NCBI GenBank assembly: GCA_009693345.1
Contig: SHXL01000154.1
Location: forward strand, 1-6,680
DNA: 6,680 nt
Direction: 5' to 3'
Source of the DNA: Betaproteobacteria bacterium
Lineage (GTDB): Bacteria > Pseudomonadota > Gammaproteobacteria > Burkholderiales > SG8-39
Each line of letters starts with the position of its first letter. Position 1 is the first letter of the stretch. Positions 1 through 5,686 of this stretch are shown one piece after another. Position numbers and translations under genes: made by a program. The notes below the pieces were generated by a model. It was not told where the DNA came from. It was given only the letters and a program-made list of their open reading frames with translations, and ran no database searches.

Positions 1-145
1 CTTGGCTGACGTAGGGCATCAGATTATTCGGTATGCCGTTCGGGTCTTCGCCGATCATGCCGCTCTGGTGCGCGCCGACCGGGTTGAAATAGCGCAGCAG
101 CGCCACGCGCCAACCGGCATGCGTGCGCGCGTGCTCGGCGGTCAT
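1..145 (-). pseudogene. galE: Internal fragment of UDP-glucose 4-epimerase (GalE), N-terminal half absent, running off the window
   Basis: Reading the minus strand from an ATG at 145 gives 48 codons to the window edge. They contain the GalE hallmarks RYFNPVGAH (residues 18-26) and GEDPNGIPNNLMPY (32-45). In GalE this stretch lies just past the middle of a protein of about 340 residues, and its asparagines contact the UDP-sugar. GalE interconverts UDP-glucose and UDP-galactose using NAD. The Rossmann GxxGxxG segment and the Ser/Tyr-xxx-Lys catalytic residues should lie upstream, but that space is taken by the racemase gene, so no functional epimerase can be made from here. The ATG overlaps the racemase TGA as ATGA (142-145). 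This looks like translational coupling but may be chance. GalE-like sequence is clear from the Trp at residue 12 onward, and the join probably lies within about 140-170. The 3' end is outside the window, so I cannot say whether the rest of galE is intact. Identification is sure; the pseudogene status is inferred and an assembly join is possible. Confidence 0.8.
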
Positions 146-888
146 CGCATCGAAGCCAGCAGCCGACCCGGCCCGCCCGGACCGGGCCGCCCAAGTCGCG
201 ACAGCAACCGCCAGAGGGAGGCCTGTGTGCTCGTAACCACCGGCAGGCCGGTGGTCCGCTCCAGCGGCTCGATGATCTCCAACGTGCGGAGGTTGGCGCA
301 GCTCACGAAGATCGCCTCGGTGTCTGGCCGCACCACGCCGAGCGCGAGCGCCAGCGTCTCCTCCGGCGAGCACTTCGCGTGCTCCTGGGTGCCGAAGCCC
401 GCAATACTGGTGAGCGTAAAGCCCCGACCTTCCAGGTAGCGACGCAAGTGCTCGTTGAGCCAAGGTTCGTAGGGCGATGCCACCGCGATCCGGCGCGCGC
501 CGAGATACTCGAGCGCCGCGGAGACCGCGTCCGAGGTAGTGATCACCGGCAGGCCCAGCGAACGCGAAGCGGCCTCGGCCACTCGGGCGTCCTGTCGCAC
601 ATCCGGCTGCACGAAGCCGCTTCCGGTGCATCCGAAGCAGATCGCGTCGATCCGCGCATGCGCGAGCAGCGCCGCCGCGGGCTCCAGCTCGCCGAGCATG
701 TGCAGCAACGCCGGCTCGGTATCGCCCGTGTGGGCGATGCGTGAGACGTGCAACGACGTGCCTTGCGGCAGCAGGCGCTGGAACTCGTACTCCATCACCG
801 TGTTCCAGGACGGAACCACCAGCCCGAGCCGCGTGTGCCACTGGACACTCGCCAAAGGCTCCGGCGTCACTTGCTTGCGGGATGTCAT
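142..888 (-). CDS. Maleate isomerase / arylmalonate decarboxylase-like protein of the Asp/Glu racemase superfamily
   Basis: This is a 248-residue cytoplasmic protein, the usual length for this family of cofactor-independent racemases, isomerases and decarboxylases. The N-terminal signature RLGLVVPSWNTVMEYEF (20-36) is typical of maleate isomerase and AMDase-type members. Two cysteines sit at the positions expected for the catalytic pair: Cys87 in CFGCTGSGF (84-92) and Cys197 in FVSCANLRTLEII (194-206). Cys84 is a third nearby thiol. Two thiols, one on each side of the substrate, fit racemisation or cis-trans isomerisation. True arylmalonate decarboxylase keeps only the second. The substrate is not evident. 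The ATG at 888 lies two bases after the LivF stop, with GGAG at 899-902 inside the end of livF as a plausible ribosome site. An upstream extension of this frame is only the out-of-frame shadow of livF. The protein ends GRLLASMR just where GalE sequence begins, and the family often ends near GRLL, so it appears complete. Confidence 0.85.
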   Translation of the reverse strand: MTSRKQVTPEPLASVQWHTRLGLVVPSWNTVMEYEFQRLLPQGTSLHVSRIAHTGDTEPALLHMLGELEPAAALLAHARIDAICFGCTGSGFVQPDVRQDARVAEAASRSLGLPVITTSDAVSAALEYLGARRIAVASPYEPWLNEHLRRYLEGRGFTLTSIAGFGTQEHAKCSPEETLALALGVVRPDTEAIFVSCANLRTLEIIEPLERTTGLPVVTSTQASLWRLLSRLGRPGPGGPGRLLASMR

Positions 889-890
889 CG

Positions 891-1619
891 TCAGTTCACT
901 CCCAGGTAAGCGCTGCGCAGCCGGTCGCTGCCGGCGAGTTCTGCGGTGCTGCCCTGCTGGACGGTCCGCCCGCCCTCGAGCACATAGCCGCGCTGGCACA
1001 GCTCGAGGGCTTGGTGGACGTGCTGCTCGACAAGAATGATCGGCGTACCCGAGCGGACGATCCGGCCGAGTGCCGCGTAGACCTGCTCGACGACGACGGG
1101 CGCGAGGCCGAGCGAGGGCTCGTCGAGCATCAGCAGCCGTGGCAAGCCCATCAGCCCGCGGGCGATCGCGAGCATCTGCTGCTGCCCGCCGGACAGCGTC
1201 CCGGCCAGCTGCATGCGCCGCTCCGCTAGGATCGGGAACAGCTCGCAGGCGAGCTCCAGGCTCGCCCGCGTGCGGGCACGCGCCTCGCGCGTGATCGCGC
1301 CGAGCTCCAGATTCTCCAGGACCGTCAATGACGGAAACAACTCGCGCCCCTCGGGCACGTAGATCATCCCGCGCATTGTCATCGCTCCGGGCGACTTCCC
1401 ACTCGTGTCGTCGCCGAGGAAGCACACTCGGCCGCCGGCGATCGGCAGAGCGCCAAGGATCGCGCGCAGGCTGGTGGTCTTGCCGGCGCCGTTGCTGCCG
1501 AGCAAGCATACCGCCTCGCCGGGCCAGACCTCGAACGAGACGTCGAAGACCGCCTCAAACAGGTCGTACTTCACGCGCAGCCTCTCAACGGACAGGATGG
1601 GGCTAAGGGTCGTGCTCAT
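891..1619 (-). CDS. livF: Branched-chain amino acid-type ABC transporter ATPase LivF
   Basis: This 242-residue nucleotide-binding protein is of normal LivF length. Visible motifs are Walker A GSNGAGKTT (41-49), the LivF-typical IYVPEGRELFPSLTV (86-100), a full signature LSGGQQQ (142-148), Walker B LLMLDE (162-167) and the D-loop SLGL (169-172). The switch region reads VEQH (197-200), where LivF proteins usually have VEQN. The switch position proper therefore carries Gln199, with His one residue later. It should pair with the LivG half of the fused permease-ATPase on the cytoplasmic face and power import by ATP hydrolysis. The start is MSTTLSPILS at 1619, eight bases after the preceding stop. 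No clear Shine-Dalgarno sequence precedes it, so translation may be coupled. The frame stays open further upstream to about 2567, but that part is an antiparallel-free shadow of the livG frame without family motifs. Confidence 0.96.
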   Translation of the reverse strand: MSTTLSPILSVERLRVKYDLFEAVFDVSFEVWPGEAVCLLGSNGAGKTTSLRAILGALPIAGGRVCFLGDDTSGKSPGAMTMRGMIYVPEGRELFPSLTVLENLELGAITREARARTRASLELACELFPILAERRMQLAGTLSGGQQQMLAIARGLMGLPRLLMLDEPSLGLAPVVVEQVYAALGRIVRSGTPIILVEQHVHQALELCQRGYVLEGGRTVQQGSTAELAGSDRLRSAYLGVN

Positions 1620-1627
1620 AGCTAGGC

Positions 1628-3496
1628 TCAGGCGGCACGGTCGACCGGCGTTTGCGCCAGGCTGCGACCGAGGTAAACGCTGATCACGCCGGGATCGCGC
1701 GCGATCTCGGACGGCAGGCCGCTGGCTATGACCTGGCCGTGGTCGAGCACCACGATACGATCCGACAGACGCATCACCGCCCGCATAGCGTGCTCGACCA
1801 GCAGGAAGGACACGCCCGTGTCGCGGATCTCCAAGATCTTGTCGGCGATCTGCGACTGTTCCGATGCGGTCAGCCCGGCCATCACCTCGTCGAGCAGGAT
1901 CAGCTCGGGCCCAGTGGCCAGGCTGCGGGCGAACTCGAGCATCTTGCGGTCCTGCAGCGTCAGGCTCGCCGCGGGCAGGTCGCGCTTGGCGTGGAGGTCG
2001 ACCTGCACGAGTGCCGCGAGCGCGGCCTCGCGGGCCTCGGCGATCCGCGCATACCGCGACAGGGCGCCGATCAGTGCGTTCTCGAGCACCGTCAAGCCGG
2101 CGAAAGGCTGAACGATCTGGAAAGTGCGGGCCACACCGCGCTGGCAGACCTGGTGGGGGGCGAGCCCGGACAGTCGCTCGCCCTTGAACCGAACCTCGCC
2201 AATCTGTGCGGGGAAGATTCCCGAGATGGCGTTGAACATCGTCGTCTTTCCGGCGCCATTCGGGCCGATTAGCCCGAGGATCTCGCCCCGACGCAGATCG
2301 AAGCTGACGTTCGACAGCGCGGCGAGGCCGCGGAAGTGGCGGCTGACGTCGATCACCTCGAGGTAAGCCGAGGCCGGGGCCGAAGCGCCGCCGGCTCGCG
2401 GTCGCGCTGCCGGACTGTCCGAGGCAAGCTGCGCGGACGGAACGGCAGACGTAGCACGCGCCGTACCCGGTGCTGCTGCCTCCAAGCCGGCCATCGAAGC
2501 GACCTGCGCCCCAGCCTGAAAGCCCGCCGACCCTGGCCTCGCCGACGCGCGCCGCCATTCGATCCACCAGCGCCGCGCACGCGTCACCAACCCGTCTGGC
2601 AACGCTACCACTACCAGCATAAGCATGGCGCCGTAGAGCACCTGCTGCAATGCGTAGATCCCGGAAGAGCCCAGCGCGAATAACTCGCCCAGACGCGCGA
2701 TCCCCTCCCGCAATCCGAACAACACGGCGATCCCGATGGGCGGGCCGAGCGCTGTGCCGGTGCCGCCGAGGAAAGTACCGAGCAGCAGGTTCAGCGACAA
2801 CGACAGGCCGAAATCGGACTCAGGCTCGACGAAGCGCAGTAGCACCGCGTGCAGCGCGCCCCCGATCGCAACTAGCCCTGCGCTCAACAGCGTGGCCGCG
2901 AGCTTCACGCGGAAGGTATGCACGCCTAGGGCCTCGGCCGCGTCTTCGTTCTCGCGCACCGCCTGCAGCCGATAGCCGAGCGGCGAGCGCAGCAGCCACA
3001 AGGTACCCGCCACGGTGAGCACGAGCAGCGTGACTGACAAACCGTACAGAAGGAACGGCGGCAGATGCAGCGAGACCAGCTCCAACCCCTGTGACCGGCC
3101 GAGCGCGGGCGTGTTGATTGCCGCAAAACGAAGAGCCTCGGCGAGCACCAGAGTCAGGCCGCTGAAATAGATACCGCGTAGGCCGCTGCGGAAGGCCGTC
3201 CAGTAGACGACGAAGGCGAGGAACATCGCGAGCGCCGCCCCAACCAGAGCGCCGAGCACAAGGTTCGCGCCCCAGGTTAGGTAGAGCCACGCCGCAGTGT
3301 AGCCGCCCACTCCGAAGAAAGCGGCATGGCCGAGAGAAACCAGTCCCGTCAGCGCCATGAAGTTCCAGGCGGATGCGAGGAATCCGAACAGGAAGATCTG
3401 GGTGAGCAGGTTGATCGTGTAGCCGCTGCCCCAGAACGGCACCGAGGCGGCCGCCAGGGAAAAAACGACGATAGAAAGCCCGAGCGCGCTTTTCAT
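1628..3496 (-). CDS. livM-livG: Fused LivM permease - LivG ATPase of a branched-chain amino acid-type ABC importer
   Basis: One uninterrupted frame of 622 residues joins two subunits that are often separate. Residues 1-305 are a LivM permease with about eight or nine hydrophobic segments, including NFMALTGLVSLGHAAFFGVGGY (45-66). The coupling-loop region is SPLGYRLQAVRENEDAAEALGV (171-192), and the domain ends at ALPDGLVTRARR (298-309). Residues about 310-377 are an Ala/Pro/Ser/Gly-rich linker. Residues 378-622 are a LivG ATPase with Walker A GPNGAGKTT (411-419), Q-loop Gln460 in ARTFQ, Walker B LILLDE (532-537) and switch His569 in VEHAM. The ABC signature is degenerate: SLTLQDRKMLEFARSL (511-526) instead of LSGGQ or LSYGQ. 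The start ATG at 3496 overlaps the livH stop as ATGA. The stop is eight bases before livF. LivM forms the pore with LivH, and the fused LivG fixes one ATPase to it. Fused LivM-LivG proteins are known in some bacteria, so the fusion is uncommon but plausible as a real gene. Confidence 0.95.
   Translation of the reverse strand: MKSALGLSIVVFSLAAASVPFWGSGYTINLLTQIFLFGFLASAWNFMALTGLVSLGHAAFFGVGGYTAAWLYLTWGANLVLGALVGAALAMFLAFVVYWTAFRSGLRGIYFSGLTLVLAEALRFAAINTPALGRSQGLELVSLHLPPFLLYGLSVTLLVLTVAGTLWLLRSPLGYRLQAVRENEDAAEALGVHTFRVKLAATLLSAGLVAIGGALHAVLLRFVEPESDFGLSLSLNLLLGTFLGGTGTALGPPIGIAVLFGLREGIARLGELFALGSSGIYALQQVLYGAMLMLVVVALPDGLVTRARRWWIEWRRASARPGSAGFQAGAQVASMAGLEAAAPGTARATSAVPSAQLASDSPAARPRAGGASAPASAYLEVIDVSRHFRGLAALSNVSFDLRRGEILGLIGPNGAGKTTMFNAISGIFPAQIGEVRFKGERLSGLAPHQVCQRGVARTFQIVQPFAGLTVLENALIGALSRYARIAEAREAALAALVQVDLHAKRDLPAASLTLQDRKMLEFARSLATGPELILLDEVMAGLTASEQSQIADKILEIRDTGVSFLLVEHAMRAVMRLSDRIVVLDHGQVIASGLPSEIARDPGVISVYLGRSLAQTPVDRAA
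2366..2545 (-). other. Low-complexity linker joining LivM and LivG domains
   Basis: This stretch encodes residues of about 318-377 of the fused protein. It is dominated by Ala, Ser, Pro, Gly and Arg, has no predicted membrane segment or ABC motif, and lies between the last LivM helix and the first LivG strand (YLEVIDVSRHFRG). Its coding strand carries GCTTTCAGGCTGGG near 2513-2526 and GCCGGCTTGGAGGC near 2480-2493, reading as AGFQAG and AGLEA. These loosely resemble dispersed GC-rich intergenic repeats seen in some genomes. This could be former intergenic DNA that became coding when two genes fused; that origin is inference. Confidence 0.55.
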
Positions 3497-4368
3497 TTCG
3501 TCGCTCGCCGGCGGAAAAGCCCCTGCGGGCGAACAAGCAGCACCGCGAAGATCATCGCGTATATCGCCATATGGGCGATCGACGGACTGAAGAGCAGCGT
3601 GCCCAACGCCTCGAACATGCCGATGAGCACACCCGCGACGAACGAGGCGAAAACGTTGTCCATGCCGCCGAGCACGACGATCACGAACGCCAGCACAGCG
3701 AGCTCTAACCCGCGCAACGGATAGAACGTTGTGACGGTAACCAGTATCGTCCCCGCGAGGGCCGCCAGCGCGAAGCTCAATGCCATCGCGACACGCGACA
3801 GGCGGACCACGTCCAAGCCCATCAGCGTGGCGCCGCGTCGGTTGTCGGCACTCGCGCGGATCGCCTTACCCAACCACGTGCGCGACAGGAAAGCGTGCAG
3901 GGCCAGTGCCGAGCCCAGCGCCAACGCGCCGGCGATTATGGTCTCGACCTGCAGCACCACGCCGCCGAATTCGACCGCCAGCCCAGAGGACGGCAGAAAG
4001 TGCACGTCTGGGCCGAAGAAGAACTGCGCCATGTAGGTCAGCACCAGCAGCAGGCCGAATGTGTAGATGATCTGCATGTCATCGGACATCGCGCTAACGC
4101 GGGCCATCAGCGTGCGCTGCACGCCGTGGCCGATCACGTAGCAGAGGGGGATCGCCACCAGCCCGGCAACGTAAGGATGCGCGACGCCGCTGCGCACGGC
4201 GACCAACACACCATACATCACCCAGAGCACGACCCCGGCATGAGCAAAATTGATGATCTTCGCCACACCGAAAATGAGCGAGAAGCCCATCGCGACGGCG
4301 CCATAGATGCTGCCCATCAGGGCTCCGGTGAACAGCATCTGTCCAATGACGGACGGTGAGAACTCCAT
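3493..4368 (-). CDS. livH: Branched-chain amino acid-type ABC transporter permease LivH
   Basis: This integral inner-membrane protein of 291 residues has normal LivH length. The N-terminal stretch GALMGSIYGAVAMGFSLIFG (15-34) followed by VAKIINFAHAG (35-45) is the LivH signature. The cytoplasmic coupling loop LGKAIRASADNRRGATLMGL (166-185) would contact the ATPases. The later FVIVVLGGMDNVFASFVAGV (228-247) and the end VLLVRPQGLFRRR (276-288) are also typical. About eight hydrophobic segments alternate with short loops. With LivM it forms the heterodimeric translocation pore. The start at 4368 is supported by a strong AGGAGG at 4376-4381, four bases upstream by way of the short spacer GCAGCGCC. 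The stop codon overlaps the start of the LivM-LivG gene by four bases, which implies coupled translation and equal amounts of the two permease chains. Confidence 0.96.
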   Translation of the reverse strand: MEFSPSVIGQMLFTGALMGSIYGAVAMGFSLIFGVAKIINFAHAGVVLWVMYGVLVAVRSGVAHPYVAGLVAIPLCYVIGHGVQRTLMARVSAMSDDMQIIYTFGLLLVLTYMAQFFFGPDVHFLPSSGLAVEFGGVVLQVETIIAGALALGSALALHAFLSRTWLGKAIRASADNRRGATLMGLDVVRLSRVAMALSFALAALAGTILVTVTTFYPLRGLELAVLAFVIVVLGGMDNVFASFVAGVLIGMFEALGTLLFSPSIAHMAIYAMIFAVLLVRPQGLFRRRATK

Positions 4369-4375
4369 GGCGCTG

Positions 4376-4381
4376 CCTCCT
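4376..4381 (-). promoter_or_regulatory. Ribosome binding site of livH (AGGAGG)
   Basis: The minus strand reads AGGAGG, a perfect anti-Shine-Dalgarno complement, seven bases before the livH ATG (4366-4368). It lies immediately after, and touches, the stop region of the binding-protein gene. It supports the chosen start. Confidence 0.85.
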
Positions 4382-4383
4382 GC

Positions 4384-5670
4384 TCAGCCGCGCTTGTTCC
4401 AGGACGGAGCCGGCACGACCGGCGCCTGTAAGGCGAGATCCTTTGGGGAGACCACGACGAGCTGCTGGCCGAGGATCTGCGTCACCACAGCCTGGGCCTT
4501 CGCATTGTCGTGCTTCTCGTCCCACTTGATACCAAAGGGGATGATCACGTTCGGATCCTGGCCGAAGGACAGGTCGATCTTGTCGATTGCCTGCCACAGC
4601 TCGGCCCGGTCGAGCGACTTGATGCGCGACAACGCCGCGACCATCGCCGCAGCGGCGCTCAGCGAGTAGCCCGCTTGGTCCTGCACGGCCACCTTGTAGC
4701 GTTTGGTGTACTCGTCGACCGTCGCCTTCGCCCCGGCCGGCAGCCTCTCGGCCATGCTGGACGTCCAGCCAAGCGTGGTGATCACGTAGTTGGCGTCGCT
4801 CTTCAGGTTGCCGACGTATTGCAGATTCGGCGGTGCGCCAGCCGGATGCACGTTCGCAACGAGGTCCAGTCGCAACTGCTTCATCGCGCGCTGGATCAGG
4901 ATGCCGTCGGCCGGATACGAGGCCTGGAACACCACGTCGACGTTCTGGGCCTTGAGCTTGTTGACGATGCCGGTCGCCTCGGTCAACTTTGCGGCGGTAT
5001 AGGCGACGCGATCGACCAGTTGCCAGCGCCCGACGCGTTCGATCGCCTCCTTGAAGAGATCGCCCGCGCCAGTGCCGTAGGCCAGGTCCTCGTGCACGAT
5101 CGCCACGCGCTTCACCGCCGCGCCCTGCGTCTTCTCCATCTCCTGCACGAACTCGACGCCGCGGTTGCAGGTCTGGCGGGTATTGATCGCGGCACGGTAA
5201 AAGTACTTCAGGCCGCGCTCGGTGAGCTTGTAGTCAACGCTTGTGTCAATCGACGGGACCTGGTAGCGCTCGCCAACCTCGCTGCCGACCCGGGCCGGGC
5301 CGCTCGCCGCCCAGCCCAGGATACCGAGCACGTTTTCCCGGGTGATCAGCCGCTCGGTTTCCGAGGACGCAACGCGCAGGTCGGTCTGATGATCGGCAAC
5401 CAGGAGCTTGATCTTCGCGCCACCGAGCGACTTGATGCCGCCGGATAGGTTGACACGGTCGGCGACGAGCTCGAACGCGCGCAGCGCATCGCGCCCGTAG
5501 TCGGCCGCGGCGCCGGTCAATCCAACTACGACGCCGATCGGAATCTCGGTCGCCGCGCTCGCGAACCTCGGCAAAAACGCCGCGCCGGCGACTGCGGCCG
5601 CTTGCTTGAGGACTGTGCGCCGGGTCCACCGCCGGTTGTCCTGCCCTATCGAATGCTGGTCCTTCTCCAT
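4384..5670 (-). CDS. Periplasmic substrate-binding protein of a Liv/HAAT-family ABC importer, Tat leader
   Basis: The protein has 428 residues, the upper normal range for periplasmic binding proteins of type I fold (Peripla_BP_6 / LivJ-LivK group). The N-terminus has a twin-arginine motif TRRTVLKQ (16-23) followed by the hydrophobic AAAVAGAAFLPRF and a likely cleavage site near ASA (37-39). Folded export through Tat is therefore expected. The mature protein opens with IPIGVVVGLTGAAADYG (43-59), the family's first strand and ligand-binding loop. It continues with GGAKIKLLVADHQTD (83-97), where substrate lies between two Rossmann-like lobes, and GILGWAASGPARV (116-128). It delivers ligand to LivH/LivM. 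The ligand may be an amino acid, a small amide or an organic or aromatic acid; the family is too broad to say. The ATG at 5670 lies 16 bases after the flavoprotein stop and has an AAGGAG ribosome site. No lipobox cysteine is seen. Confidence 0.94.
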   Translation of the reverse strand: MEKDQHSIGQDNRRWTRRTVLKQAAAVAGAAFLPRFASAATEIPIGVVVGLTGAAADYGRDALRAFELVADRVNLSGGIKSLGGAKIKLLVADHQTDLRVASSETERLITRENVLGILGWAASGPARVGSEVGERYQVPSIDTSVDYKLTERGLKYFYRAAINTRQTCNRGVEFVQEMEKTQGAAVKRVAIVHEDLAYGTGAGDLFKEAIERVGRWQLVDRVAYTAAKLTEATGIVNKLKAQNVDVVFQASYPADGILIQRAMKQLRLDLVANVHPAGAPPNLQYVGNLKSDANYVITTLGWTSSMAERLPAGAKATVDEYTKRYKVAVQDQAGYSLSAAAAMVAALSRIKSLDRAELWQAIDKIDLSFGQDPNVIIPFGIKWDEKHDNAKAQAVVTQILGQQLVVVSPKDLALQAPVVPAPSWNKRG

Positions 5671-5673
5671 AGT

Positions 5674-5683
5674 CCTTCTCCTT
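5674..5683 (-). promoter_or_regulatory. Ribosome binding site of the substrate-binding protein gene
   Basis: The minus strand reads AAGGAGAAGG, with the GGAG core at 5678-5681, seven bases before the ATG at 5668-5670. It fills most of the 16-base gap after the flavoprotein stop, leaving no room for a promoter or terminator there. This supports co-transcription. Confidence 0.85.
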
Positions 5684-5686
5684 TGG

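Noticed and set aside
169..189. Perfect 7-base GC-rich inverted repeat with a 7-base loop, as a possible terminator
   Set aside because: It lies inside the racemase coding sequence (Gly/Pro-rich codons) and no T-tract follows on either strand, so chance in GC-rich DNA is more likely.
2..439. Plus-strand open frame over the left edge
   Set aside because: It is the shadow of the GalE fragment and the end of the racemase gene; no family resemblance and no ribosome site seen.
889..1509. N-terminal extension of the racemase frame into livF
   Set aside because: The extension is Arg/Ala-rich out-of-frame reading of livF. The ATG at 888 with its upstream GGAG begins the family-like sequence.
1652..2272. 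Plus-strand open frame opposite the LivG domain
   Set aside because: It is antisense to Walker and signature motifs and shows no motif of its own; high GC removes stop codons in such shadows.
1620..2567. N-terminal extension of the LivF frame into the LivG region
   Set aside because: It has no ABC or other motifs and overlaps the true LivG frame fully; LivF has normal length from 1619.
4510..5448. Long plus-strand open frame of about 312 codons opposite the binding-protein gene
   Set aside because: It is antisense to a gene with clear family motifs, has no recognisable domain, and is Leu/Val/Asp/Arg/His-rich as expected of a reverse-complement shadow in high-GC DNA.
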